A stretch of 33,855 nt of DNA from Sphaerisporangium album (lineage in GTDB: Bacteria; Actinomycetota; Actinomycetes; Streptosporangiales; Streptosporangiaceae). This document shows, in pieces, positions 1 to 8,693 of the stretch (within the stretch, counting starts at the first letter, position 1; every line of letters starts with the position of its first letter). The notes under the pieces were generated by a model, which had not been told where the DNA came from, did no database searches, and saw nothing but the letters and a program-made list of their open reading frames with translations. The stretch spans positions 1 to 33,855 of the forward strand of contig NZ_QOIL01000039.1 in assembly GCF_003323745.1 (NCBI RefSeq). Direction: 5' to 3'. The position numbers and the translations under genes were made by a program.

Positions 1-235
1 GCACGACTTCGGGGAAGGCGTGGCCGAACCTGGCCCCGCGCCGAGATCGCAGCTGCACCGCGCCGTGGTCGTCCACCAGCGCGATGGCGCGAAAGCCGTC
101 CCACTTCGGTTCGAACAGCAACCGGCCATGTGGGGCGGGGGGTATCTCGTCCACCGCCCGTGCGAGCATCGGCTCGACCATCCCCCGAACGTGCACGACC
201 TCCCCCGTCACCGTCCGGGGGAACGGCCCTGCCAT
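1..235 (-). CDS. ATP-dependent DNA ligase, N-terminal part (runs off the left edge)
   Basis: Reading leftward from an ATG at 235, the first 78 residues contain FEPKWDGFRAI, the adenylation motif I (KxDG) of ATP-dependent DNA ligases. The flanking context (VEPMLARAVDEIPP before, SRRGARFGHAFPE after) is typical of the actinobacterial LigC/LigD-ligase-domain type. The motif lysine would be adenylated by ATP and the AMP passed to the 5'-phosphate of a nick. An in-frame TAA lies two codons upstream of this ATG, so this is the farthest possible start, although no good Shine-Dalgarno is visible and a start nearer VEPMLA is possible. Only the beginning is present, so the OB-fold domain and the exact subfamily cannot be judged. 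In actinomycetes such ligases act in end-joining or repair beside the replicative NAD-dependent LigA; that role is family knowledge. Confidence 0.85.
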   Translation of the reverse strand, partial: MAGPFPRTVTGEVVHVRGMVEPMLARAVDEIPPAPHGRLLFEPKWDGFRAIALVDDHGAVQLRSRRGARFGHAFPEVV

Positions 236-551
236 GGCTTATGACGTGCACGTTTCTCTACCCATACCAGGATCCAGGCATGCCGCAGGCCGCGCTCCCC
301 CGCGTGCCGGTGACCGGTAGGGGAGCCGGAGGGCCAGCGGCCTGGCAGCCCGCACTTTGCTTGCCTACACCGGCCGAAGCCGTCCTCTCGGCGAACCGCC
401 TTGAGCGCGCGGCGCCACGGTCAAAGCTCAGCGACAACAGCAGGCCGCCGAGGACTATCACTGTCCACTTCGGCTGACATGCGCTGTCGCTCCTCATGAA
501 CGAGGCCGCGGTGTCGCCGCCTCGTGCCCAACCATCACAGAAAGGCCTGCC
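236..551. other. Intergenic stretch without a supported gene
   Basis: This 316-base stretch separates the divergent ligase and the small ORF at 552. Short open frames exist on both strands (for example a minus frame 258-497 with one hydrophobic run), but none has a ribosome binding site or recognisable domain. It ends with AGAAAGG a few bases before the ATG at 552. Confidence 0.4.
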
Positions 552-820
552 ATGCCCTACAACCCGAACCGCACCGCCAAGGGGATCCTCGCGGGACTGG
601 GTCGTGACGGTTCACCCTCCCCGTGGCCGAGACCCCGCGCCGTGCCTCCTACGAGGTGAGGCTCAACCGAGGCCTGCAACTCGGGGTGCTGTGGATCAGC
701 GCGCAGAAGGGGCGCGCCCTGCGAATCGAGATCACCTGGCAGCCCACCGATCACACCCGGAAGGCCGAAGGCGCCCAGGCGATCACCGCCCTATTGAACA
801 CCCTGCCGGTGGAAGGCTGA
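552..820 (+). pseudogene. Small hypothetical protein gene, apparently frameshifted
   Basis: An ATG at 552 follows an AGAAAGG ribosome binding site and opens MPYNPNRTAKGILAGLGR, but this frame soon loses coding character and stops near 657. A second frame, entered near 608 and open to 820, continues with FTLPVAETPRRASYEVRLN and ends TALLNTLPVEG. Joined, they would give an about 89-residue protein. The shift between frames corresponds to one missing base (or two extra) around 605-608. The second frame could also stand alone from a GTG at 623 as a 65-residue protein. No family is recognised. The position beside another frameshifted small ORF and upstream of accessory genes suggests decay of a mobile or plasmid-derived segment. 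Confidence 0.35.
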
Positions 821-829
821 GGAACGCCC

Positions 830-1022
830 ATGCGTGTGCTTTTCGCTCCCGGCCGGGCCGGGGTGCATCACGACTCCAGGATCGGCGGCCGGCACAGCCA
901 AGTGGACTACATCGCGGTGTGGGACGGCGTCTGCGCCCTCGCGGTCGCGGACGGACGACGGGCACGTGCTTGTGGCTGTGGCGGTCGCTGCTGCTGCGCC
1001 CGGCCAGCAGGACCAGTCGTAG
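830..1022 (+). pseudogene. Small hypothetical ORF with probable frameshift
   Basis: The ATG at 830 lies ten bases after the preceding stop and opens MRVLFAPGRAGVHHDSRIGG, continuing plausibly to about VCALAVAD near 950. From there the reasonable coding frame is one base later, reading TDDGHVLVAVAVAAAAPGQQ to a TAG at 1020-1022. The uninterrupted frame instead runs on into the antisense of the next gene, where it is Arg/Cys-rich and not protein-like. I recognise no family. The arrangement suggests a short protein of about 63 residues carrying a one-base insertion, in tandem with the similarly damaged ORF at 552-820. Confidence 0.3.
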
Positions 1023-1107
1023 TGCGCCCGGAAAAGGGGGCCACGCTCCGGATGACCTCGGCGGCCGGGCAGGCGGGTTGGCAGGGTTGGTCGGTGCTTG
1101 GCCTGGC

Positions 1108-4100
1108 TCACTGTTCGGCAGCGGGCACCGCGTTCCATCCCGGGCGGGGGTCGGCGTCAGCGGTCAGGGTTTGCGCTAGTTGGTCGGCGGTGGTGAACGG
1201 GACCGCCGGGTCGGCGGTGAAGGCGGCCGGGTCCAGGACGCGGGTGACGATCAGAGGTATCACCCGCCAGGTGCGGTCGGCGGAGACGACGCCGCAGGCG
1301 ACGGCGGCCCGGCCCGAGTGGGCGGTGATCACCGTGGTCTTGGCCAGGAGTTTTGTGCGGTAGGCGGAGAACCGGTGCAGGTGCTGGGCGAGGTTGTGCG
1401 GGGCGATCGCGCCGTGCGGGTTCTTGGCCTCGATCACCCACAGCCGCTGCCGGCGCTCGTCGGCGACCAGCAGATCGATCTCGCCCGGCAAGCCGGGAAT
1501 GCCGAGTTGGGCGGCGGGCCCGACCTCCAAGCGGGAGCGGTGCGGCAGATCGGCCCGTTCGGCGATGGTTTTCAGGTCGTGTTCGAGTTGGTCGTTGTGC
1601 TGCTGGCGGTGCCGGTCCAGGTGCTGGGCGGCCTTGGGCGGCATGTCCGGGCGGGGCAGGCGCGCGTCGGCCAGGTAGCCGCCGTACACCTGCTGGGCGG
1701 TGTGGATAAGCCAGGGCAGCAGCAGGATCCGGCCGTCCTGAGCAATCAGCGGGTGCGTGGTCAACCGCGTGCGGCGTTCCACTTCGGTGTAGGCGTGGGC
1801 GCGGTCGCTAGCGGCGTTGCCCGCGTCCAGCAACAGGCGGCTGATGGCGGCGCGCAGGTCGGCTTCGGGCAGGAGTGACCAGGCGGCGGCCTCCGCGGCG
1901 AGCGCGGTGTGGGTGGTGATGGCGGTGCCGTCCGGGCCGGTGGGCCAGTCGACGGCGGTGGCCAGGACGGCGGCCAGCGCGTCCAGGCCGCAATCCCATT
2001 GCTGGTGCAGGACCTGGTCGGCCCGGGCCAGGTGGCTGCCGGGTGGCGGGTTGAGGGGCGTGAACGGCACCGGGACGCGCCGGTGGAGCGCGAACAGCGC
2101 GTCCGGGGTCAGCGGGGTGGGGACGGCGGCGCGGGCCCGGCTGATCCAACGCTGCTGCTGGGCGTGGCGGTAGGCGTCGTGGTCAAAGCCCAGGTGGCCC
2201 GGCGCAGCCTGATCCGCGACGCCAGAGTCGGGGGCACCTGAAGGGTCGGGGGTGTCGGTGAGGGTGAACACACCGGTGTCGTGGACTTCGAGGTGAAGGT
2301 CATGCAGGCGGCGGCTGCCGGTGACCGCGGTCAGACCGGTGCGCAGCACGAGTTCGGCGAGCGCGAGGAGTTCGGCGACGGCCAGCACATCGGCGGGCTT
2401 CCGGCCGGCAGGCGGGCTCGCGATCGCCTGCTGCAGAAGGTGTTGCAGGGCGTTGGTCATTACCGATCCATCGGCTTCCCGCCGCTGGGCCTCGATGGCC
2501 CACACCTTGGTGCCTGCTGCGGCGAGATTCACGAGGGCTTCCTGGCGGCCGCGGGTCCGCACCGACAGCGCGGCGTTGAGCTGGCGCGCCAGCACGGTGG
2601 TCAGCTCAGGGTGGTGCGCGCGCACCTGCTCGGCGAACTCCTGCTCCAGCGCGGTGAGCAGCCGCTCGGCGGGCCCGCCCTGGCGCACCGCGTCCGAGCC
2701 GGTGAAGACGCCTACCGGGACGCGGGCGCGGCGGACTGCGGCGGCCGCGGTGCGCAGCGCTCGGGCGTGGACGTGCCGGGACCGGTGCACAGCCTGCGGC
2801 GGGGCGGGGGCGGGCTGGTAGCCGTCGGCGGCGTGCAAGGTCAGCACCGGGGCGGCCGCGTTCCACGCCGCAGTGAACGCTTCAACTGTGGTCGGCGCAT
2901 CGGCGCCGCGTGCCTGGCGGATCTGGGCGGCGCAGTGGTGCAGCAACCGGCCGAGAATTTGGTGGCCGTCGTCGGTGAACCGGGCCAGGAACGCCGGATC
3001 CAACTTGATGCTGATCCGGGCATGGTCGGGGTCCATGCTGACGAGGAGCGGCAGCACTTCATCCGATGCGTCGTCTTCGGCGCCGGCGGCTGGTGGGGGC
3101 TGGTGGGCTTCGAGGGTCTCGGTCAGGTGCAGCAGCCAGGCCGCGCGGTCGGGGAGGGTGAAGTGCGCCACCAGCGCCGGGTGACCGGCCACGGTGGCGC
3201 GGATGCCATCGGCGAGCGCGGCAAGCGTCGCCGCGTCCAGAAGCGCCCGCTCATCAGGCAGGGCGGTGGTCAGGATGACGAGCGGAGGTACGGTGCTGAC
3301 GCGCGCGAGCAGCGGGCCGGCGGCGTCGCCGGGCAAGAACAACTCGACCCACTGCCCGGCGCCCTTCTCCGGGACCTCAAGGCGGGCGGTGCGCCAGGCC
3401 AGGGACGGCGGCAGCCCGGCGTCGGCGAGCACGTCGTCGATGCGGGCCCAGGCGGCGGCCCGGTCCCAGGACACGTCGCGCCCGTACGAGGGGACCAGGG
3501 CGACGCCTTCGGCCGGTGGGCCCGGCGGCAGCAGCATCCCCTCTCGGTGCCAGAGCGCCCAGGCGTCGAACACGTCGTCGTAGGCGACCGCCTCGACTTC
3601 GGGATGCTCGGTCATCTCCAGGACCCACCAGGCGACAGTGGCCAGGTCACCGCCGGCGTCCGCGAGGATCTCGGCGAACTCTTCAACGTGCAGGTAAAGG
3701 GTGTCGGTGACCACCTCGGGTCCCAGGACCCGCGGGCCGCCGTAGATGACCAGCCGTCCGGCGCCGGGCGCGGCGTTCTGGGAGAGGTCGGTACGCGCCT
3801 GCTCCAGGAGGGCGGACAGTCCGTCGTGGGTGAATGCGGCCACCACGGCGTACTCCAGGCGGTGCGAGATCGATTGGATCCGGCACACTGGCTCGGGTCG
3901 CACCGGCACCTGGGTCAGATCCAGGAGCTGCGCGACGCGCTCGATGGTGTGCAACCGAAGGCGCATCTCGGCGTCCGGGTCGGGCACTTCGGCGGCCAGG
4001 AGATGGGCGGCGGCGGCCGCGAGGCTGTTCAGCGCCACCGAGGCCGGCACTGGCACACGCCGGCCGTGCGCGACCACGAGCAAGACCGCCCCGAGCAACG

Positions 4101-4785
4101 GCCTCCCCGGGGTGTAGCGCAACGGCAATCTCCGGATGTCGGCTGTCAGGTACCCCAGGGCTTTGGCGGCACGTTCGCGATACGGGCCCGGTGCGGTGAG
4201 GTGATCTAGACCGAGCGCACCGGCTGCGGTGACCTCGGCGTCGGTCACCGTGCACGCGATCTCTCCCTCGGGCTCCTCCCCGGCAGCGGTGGGCCAGGCG
4301 GGCGCGAGAGCCGCCACGGTGTGGTGAGTGTGACGCAGCACCAGCTCCAGGACCTCGGTGAGAGTGAAATCCGCCTGTTCGTCGTCGACGGCGCGCGCGG
4401 TGGCCTGCACAGCGCGCAGGAACACCAGCGGGTGGTCCAGCTCACCCGGATGCACCAGCCACCACTCCCCCGCTAGGCCGACGCGGACTCCGGCGCGCAC
4501 ATCGTTCGGCTCCCCCTCGGTCATCACCCCGCGGCCGGGCGCCGCCCGCCGCGCGGCGGCCAGCACGGCGGGCAGGTCACCAGCCGAGGCGGCCGGACCC
4601 GGGCGGCGCGGGCGGCGCAGCACGCGGGTCCACGTCAGCAGCAGGTGGTCGTGGAAACGCGCGCAGCCGGGTGAGTCGAGCGCGGCGCGCAGCAGCGTCA
4701 GCAGCGAGTCGCTGGAGAACCGGGCCAGCGCCCGATCCAGAATCTTCAACCGCTCGGTGGCGGGCTGCGCGGGTGGGGCGCTCAT
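1108..4785 (-). CDS. Large protein (1225 aa) of unknown function with C-terminal PD-(D/E)XK-type nuclease motif
   Basis: The ATG at 4785 follows GGAGGAG eight bases upstream, a very strong ribosome binding site, so the start is secure. Most of the protein is Ala/Leu-rich, helical-looking sequence I do not recognise; there is no signal peptide, membrane segment or P-loop. Near the C-terminus, residues 1101-1121 read GEIDLLVADERRQRLWVIEA followed by K. This is the EID...(E)xK core of the PD-(D/E)XK nuclease fold, here D1104, E1119 and K1121. A conserved-type Gln/His helix (HNLAQHLHRF) follows, as in restriction-endonuclease-like and NERD-type domains. An upstream acidic residue in RSRLEVGPAAQ could complete the site. 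A large unknown module with a terminal nuclease, alone between mobile remnants, resembles anti-phage or plasmid-interference effectors, but that role is inference. The gene is intact over 3.7 kb while its neighbours are decayed, suggesting it is maintained. Confidence 0.85.
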   Translation of the reverse strand: MSAPPAQPATERLKILDRALARFSSDSLLTLLRAALDSPGCARFHDHLLLTWTRVLRRPRRPGPAASAGDLPAVLAAARRAAPGRGVMTEGEPNDVRAGVRVGLAGEWWLVHPGELDHPLVFLRAVQATARAVDDEQADFTLTEVLELVLRHTHHTVAALAPAWPTAAGEEPEGEIACTVTDAEVTAAGALGLDHLTAPGPYRERAAKALGYLTADIRRLPLRYTPGRPLLGAVLLVVAHGRRVPVPASVALNSLAAAAAHLLAAEVPDPDAEMRLRLHTIERVAQLLDLTQVPVRPEPVCRIQSISHRLEYAVVAAFTHDGLSALLEQARTDLSQNAAPGAGRLVIYGGPRVLGPEVVTDTLYLHVEEFAEILADAGGDLATVAWWVLEMTEHPEVEAVAYDDVFDAWALWHREGMLLPPGPPAEGVALVPSYGRDVSWDRAAAWARIDDVLADAGLPPSLAWRTARLEVPEKGAGQWVELFLPGDAAGPLLARVSTVPPLVILTTALPDERALLDAATLAALADGIRATVAGHPALVAHFTLPDRAAWLLHLTETLEAHQPPPAAGAEDDASDEVLPLLVSMDPDHARISIKLDPAFLARFTDDGHQILGRLLHHCAAQIRQARGADAPTTVEAFTAAWNAAAPVLTLHAADGYQPAPAPPQAVHRSRHVHARALRTAAAAVRRARVPVGVFTGSDAVRQGGPAERLLTALEQEFAEQVRAHHPELTTVLARQLNAALSVRTRGRQEALVNLAAAGTKVWAIEAQRREADGSVMTNALQHLLQQAIASPPAGRKPADVLAVAELLALAELVLRTGLTAVTGSRRLHDLHLEVHDTGVFTLTDTPDPSGAPDSGVADQAAPGHLGFDHDAYRHAQQQRWISRARAAVPTPLTPDALFALHRRVPVPFTPLNPPPGSHLARADQVLHQQWDCGLDALAAVLATAVDWPTGPDGTAITTHTALAAEAAAWSLLPEADLRAAISRLLLDAGNAASDRAHAYTEVERRTRLTTHPLIAQDGRILLLPWLIHTAQQVYGGYLADARLPRPDMPPKAAQHLDRHRQQHNDQLEHDLKTIAERADLPHRSRLEVGPAAQLGIPGLPGEIDLLVADERRQRLWVIEAKNPHGAIAPHNLAQHLHRFSAYRTKLLAKTTVITAHSGRAAVACGVVSADRTWRVIPLIVTRVLDPAAFTADPAVPFTTADQLAQTLTADADPRPGWNAVPAAEQ

Positions 4786-4989
4786 CGGTCGTTCTCCTCC
4801 AGAGGGTGTCCCACCGACAGGGTGGCAGTCACCACCTGCGGAATGCGGGGAAATGCGTGAACGCCGGCGGCTGATGTCCGGCGGGCGGTGCTAGGCGGGC
4901 GGCGGCTGTGCGCGGTGGTGCCAAGGTGGTGGCTTCTGGACTGGCGAGGCTGCCGGAGGAAGCCTCGCGGATGATCAAAGAGGCGAGCG

Positions 4990-5267
4990 CTGGGCGAGGC
5001 GGCCGTGGCCGCCAGCAAGACCCCGACCTTCCTTGGCGAGCGCTACCGGCGCATCGCCCGCCGGCGGGGCAAGAAGAGGCCCTCGTCGATGTCGGCCGCT
5101 CCATCCTGATCATCGTGTGGCACCTGCTGTCCGACCCCGACACCGGCTTCCACGATCTGGGGGCCGACTTCTACGACACCCGCATCCAGCCCGACCGCAA
5201 GAAGCGCAACCACGTACGACGGCTCGAAGCCCTCGGCTACCGCGTCACCCTCGAGCCAGCCGCCTGA
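4990..5267 (+). pseudogene. IS110-family transposase, C-terminal remnant, frameshifted
   Basis: One frame from about 4990 reads GEAAVAASKTPTFLGERYRR and IARRRGKKR. The sequence then continues one base earlier as ALVDVGRSILIIVWHLLSDP, then ADFYDTRIQPDRKKRNHVRR, and ends LEALGYRVTLEPAA at a TGA (5267). This order is typical of the C-terminal end of IS110/IS1111-type transposases. The frame change at about 5080 corresponds to a single-base deletion. The N-terminal RuvC-like DEDD catalytic part is absent: upstream sequence to the 4785 start has no matching frame. No terminal repeats are seen, as expected for IS110 elements. This is a dead fragment marking past insertion or rearrangement between the nuclease gene and the next genes. 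Confidence 0.65.
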
Positions 5268-5361
5268 CCGGTACCGCCAGGCTTACCCCGACCGGTCCTA
5301 CCCGGCCGAGGTTCGCTGCCGCCTGCCCACGAACGACTCGATTTTCGGACTAGCCGCCCCG

Positions 5362-6174
5362 CTAGGCGGTCGCCGGCAGGGGCGCGCGCCGCTGGTCGCG
5401 CAGGAACGAGGGCGCCTCCACGCCGAGGTCGGCGGCCGCCCGGTTCAGCAGGCGCTTCAGCGGATCGCCGCCGATCAGCGGGCTCATGATCACGCCCGCC
5501 TGGGTGAGCGACACCGTGGTCCAGATGACGTCGGCGTACCCGGCCCGGGCGGCCACGCCGCGCGCGGAGATGTTCTCGCCGTCCCTCTCCAGGTAGGCGT
5601 TCGCGGTGAACGCGGTGGCGTGAGAGAGGCTGCACAGGTAGCGGTACACCGGGTAGACGTCGCCGCGGTCGTAGGCGACGACCAGGGTGTCGAACATGCG
5701 GAACTCCCCGGAAAGCTTCACGTGGATCGCGTGGTCCGGGTCGCCTTCCGCGGGGACCCCGACCGGCGGCAGTATCTCGATGTCCGCGTCCCGGACGATT
5801 CTCCAGTTCGTCCGCCGCATGTTGGCGAGCAGCTTCTGCCGGTACTCCTGGGCCGCGACCTCCACGACGGTGAGGGCCGGGTCCCCCGCGTCGTGCAGCC
5901 ACACCATCGAGTAGGTGTGCTCCAGGATGTTGCGGACGATGGGCGCCGACTCGACCGTATAGCCCGCGTCGTCCAGCAGCCACAGCGCGGCCGCCGACCG
6001 GTTGACCATCCGCCACCAGCCGTACAGCAGGTAGAACAGGTGCTCCTTGTCCTGGTCCACCACGATGCCGCCGGAAGTGATCACCTCGTCGGCAGCCTTG
6101 ACCAGTTGCACGCCCAACGCGCGGGCGCGTCCGGCGGTCTGCTCGTTGTTCCCGAATTCGTACACGGGGCGCAT
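5362..6174 (-). CDS. DUF5677-like hypothetical protein
   Basis: This 270-residue protein starts at an ATG (6174) with GAGGTG about seven bases upstream; the frame continues farther upstream but that part is Arg/Pro-rich and not protein-like. The N-terminal half is helical, with VESAPIVRNILEHTYSMVWL at about residues 70-90. That pattern, an Arg/Glu-containing helix followed by a WL pair, resembles DUF5677 and related HEPN-like helical proteins. There is no signal peptide or transmembrane segment. DUF5677 proteins occur in accessory DNA and have no settled biochemical role; some HEPN relatives are ribonucleases in toxin or defence systems, but the R-x4-6-H signature is not clearly present. It stands alone between the IS110 remnant and the three-gene unit at 6428-8693. 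Family assignment is tentative. Confidence 0.7.
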   Translation of the reverse strand: MRPVYEFGNNEQTAGRARALGVQLVKAADEVITSGGIVVDQDKEHLFYLLYGWWRMVNRSAAALWLLDDAGYTVESAPIVRNILEHTYSMVWLHDAGDPALTVVEVAAQEYRQKLLANMRRTNWRIVRDADIEILPPVGVPAEGDPDHAIHVKLSGEFRMFDTLVVAYDRGDVYPVYRYLCSLSHATAFTANAYLERDGENISARGVAARAGYADVIWTTVSLTQAGVIMSPLIGGDPLKRLLNRAAADLGVEAPSFLRDQRRAPLPATA

Positions 6175-6427
6175 ACTACGCACCTCGCGCTGAGGGTCGG
6201 CACCTGTTTTCCGCCGGGCAGCCGCCGCCCCCGCGGGAGATCCCGTCGACGTACGAGGAGCCGGCACCCGTGCGGGTTGCCGGCCCTCGCGCTGATGGGA
6301 ACCACGGCCCGGGGTGGGCGCATGACATTCAGGGCGAACCTGATCAGGTCCGCGCCAGGGTACACAGCCGCAGGACTGCGCATCAGCCGAACGCGGGATC
6401 CCTGACCTCCGCGCGGCCGGGCTGCTA

Positions 6428-7045
6428 CTACGTGCCGTGGCCGATGTCCCGCGCCGCGACGGCGTCCAGATAGGCGTACAACGGGTCCGCTTCATACCTC
6501 ATCGCGTGGGCCGTGAGGTCGGCGGTGTAGTGGCCCAGGCACAGCAGCAGCTCGTACCGATCCTGTTGGAGGTGGTCGGGGCGGATCCACGCGTTGAGTT
6601 GCGCGGCCAGACGGCCGGGCGTCTGGCCGGCCGCCGCCTCGTCCCACAATTCGGCGGCCGCGGTGGCGACAAGGTCGATCACCAGCGGGATCGGACGGCC
6701 CAGGCCCTGCCAGGACTCGGCGTGGTCCACGGCGATGCGGGCCTGGCCGTCCAGCCACGCGCTCACCGCGGCGCGGTCCTCGTCGTAGATGGCCGCGAGC
6801 GCCGCGGCGGCGCCCCGGCCCAGATGAGCCACGACGGGGACGAGTTCGCGCCGCGTGTCGGCGACCAGGAGGAAATCGCGCAGCAGCGCCAGGGCCGCCC
6901 GGGTTCCGTCGTCGGCGGACTCCAGGACCGCGGCCGGGTGCCGCCCATCCAGGACCCCCGCGGCCATCATCCGCAGGATCGCGGCCGCGGCCAGCCTGCC
7001 GCCCGCCTGTTCGCCTGCCGCGCCGCTCCGGCAGGAGGCGGTCAC
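6428..7045 (-). CDS. Hypothetical helical protein, third gene of a coupled three-gene unit
   Basis: This 205-residue protein starts with a GTG at 7045 that overlaps the stop of the upstream gene as GTGA, which indicates translational coupling. The start fits because the continuing upstream frame is the antisense-like Arg/Pro-rich shadow of the neighbour. The protein is Ala/Leu-rich and predicted largely helical (for example AALALLRDFLLVADTRRELV), with aromatic and charged residues near the C-terminus (HYTADLTAHAMRYEADPLYA). It has no signal peptide, membrane helix or motif I can name. Its function is unknown. Its role is probably shared with the two upstream partners, one of which carries a zinc-binding motif. 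A gap of about 250 bases with no supported gene separates it from the DUF5677-like gene. Confidence 0.7.
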   Translation of the reverse strand: MTASCRSGAAGEQAGGRLAAAAILRMMAAGVLDGRHPAAVLESADDGTRAALALLRDFLLVADTRRELVPVVAHLGRGAAAALAAIYDEDRAAVSAWLDGQARIAVDHAESWQGLGRPIPLVIDLVATAAAELWDEAAAGQTPGRLAAQLNAWIRPDHLQQDRYELLLCLGHYTADLTAHAMRYEADPLYAYLDAVAARDIGHGT

Positions 7046-7731
7046 GGAGCTTCCCCTTCTGCTATCCGCTCGTCGACGGTCTTCGTCGCGGCGGCGAGGC
7101 GCGGCTTGTGGAAGGTCCCGGCGAGGTGGCCGTTCTTCGTGCGGCAATAGGTGCCCGCCATCGCCCTGCATGTGGAGCACCGCTGCTGGCGCGCTTCGGC
7201 CTGGATCGCAGCCTCGCGCGCGGCGGCGCGGCGGCGCGCGGCCCGCACCGACTCCCACTCCTCCAGGCCGGGAAGACCGTCCAAACCGGCCAGGTAGGGG
7301 ATGCCGGGCTCCTCGTCGCGCCAGCGCAGGTCCTCGGCGGCCTGCGCCAGGATCTGGCGCAGCGACAACACCGTGGACAGCCGCTTGCCCCACTTGTCGC
7401 GGTCGGAGCCGTGCGCGCGAACACCCCAGGGCGCCCGGTCCGGCATGAACGGCCGCAGCGGCTGGAACTCGGTGATGATCGTGTCGGCCCGCCCGACGTC
7501 CCGGCCGAGGACCTCCAGGTCCTTGGCCATCGAATCCAGCCGCTCGCAGAGGTTGTCCCCCAGCTCGATCGGCACCGCCGGTGTCTCGGCCGCGACGGCG
7601 AGCTGGCGCAGCAGCACCGCGACGGCGTCCAGGTGCACCGCCAGCTCATCCAGTGTGATGCGCTGTCCCGCCCGCAGATGCTCGGTACGTTCCGGGTCGG
7701 TGGAGGCCTGCTCCCTGTGCTGCCGGGTCAC
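7042..7731 (-). CDS. Hypothetical protein with C-terminal Cys3His zinc motif, second gene of the coupled unit
   Basis: The protein has 229 residues and starts at a GTG (7731) that overlaps the TGA of the upstream gene (GTGA). Its own stop overlaps the next GTG in the same way. Residues 25-135 look helical or coiled-coil-like (LDELAVHLDAVAVLLRQLAV). Residues 185-208 carry C185-x2-C188-x7-C196-x11-H208, in a context RCSTCRAMAGTYCRTKNGH, which matches the compact zinc-binding module common in actinophage and actinobacterial plasmid proteins (CxxCxxxPGxxC...G...H). The 578-aa protein at 9317-11053 has the same C-x2-C-x7-C spacing at its N-terminus. The module probably binds nucleic acid or protein; the overall function is unknown. 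The coupling to two neighbours argues for a common complex or process. Confidence 0.75.
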   Translation of the reverse strand: MTRQHREQASTDPERTEHLRAGQRITLDELAVHLDAVAVLLRQLAVAAETPAVPIELGDNLCERLDSMAKDLEVLGRDVGRADTIITEFQPLRPFMPDRAPWGVRAHGSDRDKWGKRLSTVLSLRQILAQAAEDLRWRDEEPGIPYLAGLDGLPGLEEWESVRAARRRAAAREAAIQAEARQQRCSTCRAMAGTYCRTKNGHLAGTFHKPRLAAATKTVDERIAEGEAP

Positions 7732-8693
7732 CAGAACCTCACCCTCGCGGTCACGGCCGCCAGGGGACCGGCGGCGGCCGCCGCCGCCAGCGCCGCGGCG
7801 GGCGTGGCGTGGCTGTCGACGGCGACGCCCGGGCCGCACAGCAGGACGTGCTGCACCTGGTCGACCAGGTCCCACCAGTCGCCGGGCAGCGCGGGGTGCT
7901 CGGCCGCCTCCCCCAGGACGATGTCGTCCCATCCCTCGTCGTCGATGTGCACCACGGCGTCCAGGGTCCGGGTGGCGATGCCCAGCCGCACCCGCCACGC
8001 CGGGTCGGGGTCGGGGACGACGGACATGTCCCAGCGCGCCCATCCGCACCGGGTTTCGAGGTCGCCGACTCCGATGCCGGGCTTCCGCGGCTCCAGGATC
8101 AGGATGGGCAGCGGCCCGGCGCTGGTGTTCACCATGCCGGGAAACAGGTCGTAGGCCGGCGGCCCTGCCGCGGGCGGGGAGCCGGTGTCTTCCCCGGCCG
8201 CGGCCGCCTCCGGATCCAGCGAGACGATCTGGACGTCGGCGCCGCCGGCGGCCCAGTGGTCGAGCGCGCCGTCCAGCACGTCGGCGACCTGCTCGGTGCT
8301 CATGCCCTCCAGCGCGGCCAGCGCCGCGCTGCCGTCGCCGCTCTCCCGGGCCTGGCGGACCAGGGGATACCAGGCCAGCGCGGCCGGACTGCGGGAGATC
8401 GGGACCGGCCACAGCCCGTACACCGCGCCGGAGAGCGCCGCGACGGTGGGCAGATGCCGGCAGAGGCCGGGCACGAAAACGTCCTGGCACGGACGGCACC
8501 CGGCCCGGCACGCCCCGACGAGGACGGCGGCGAGCTCCAGTTCGACCGGGCGGCCGCACGCGTAGGGCAGGTCCGCCAGGGTGGACAGGTCAGGGGCGGG
8601 ATGCCGGTGAGCGGTGAGGTTCCGCATCCGGGTATAACTCTGGCCGGTGGCGCGGGCGAGGCGCCGCGCGGCGCTCTCCTGCTTGCTGGTCAT
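7728..8693 (-). CDS. Hypothetical protein, first gene of the coupled unit
   Basis: The ATG at 8693 (MTSKQESAARRLARATGQSY) is preceded by GGAG five bases upstream; the frame is open farther but the extra N-terminus is not protein-like. The product has 321 residues. Residues 5-30 (ARRLARATGQSYTRMRNL) resemble a short helical motif often seen at the start of actinobacterial plasmid/phage proteins. Residues 62-78 hold four cysteines (C62, C66, C69, C78), a possible metal site. The rest mixes hydrophobic strands and acidic helices (VVHIDDEGWDDIVLGEAAEH) with no domain I can name. It is the promoter-proximal member of a unit whose three genes overlap by four bases each (GTGA). Function unknown; accessory or mobile-element cargo is the likeliest origin. 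Confidence 0.75.
   Translation of the reverse strand: MTSKQESAARRLARATGQSYTRMRNLTAHRHPAPDLSTLADLPYACGRPVELELAAVLVGACRAGCRPCQDVFVPGLCRHLPTVAALSGAVYGLWPVPISRSPAALAWYPLVRQARESGDGSAALAALEGMSTEQVADVLDGALDHWAAGGADVQIVSLDPEAAAAGEDTGSPPAAGPPAYDLFPGMVNTSAGPLPILILEPRKPGIGVGDLETRCGWARWDMSVVPDPDPAWRVRLGIATRTLDAVVHIDDEGWDDIVLGEAAEHPALPGDWWDLVDQVQHVLLCGPGVAVDSHATPAAALAAAAAAGPLAAVTARVRFW

Noticed and set aside
2281..4209. 642-aa plus-strand open frame opposite the 1225-aa gene
   Set aside because: It is Gly/Arg/Gln-rich antisense reading of a GC-biased gene; the minus strand has the ribosome binding site and the nuclease motif.
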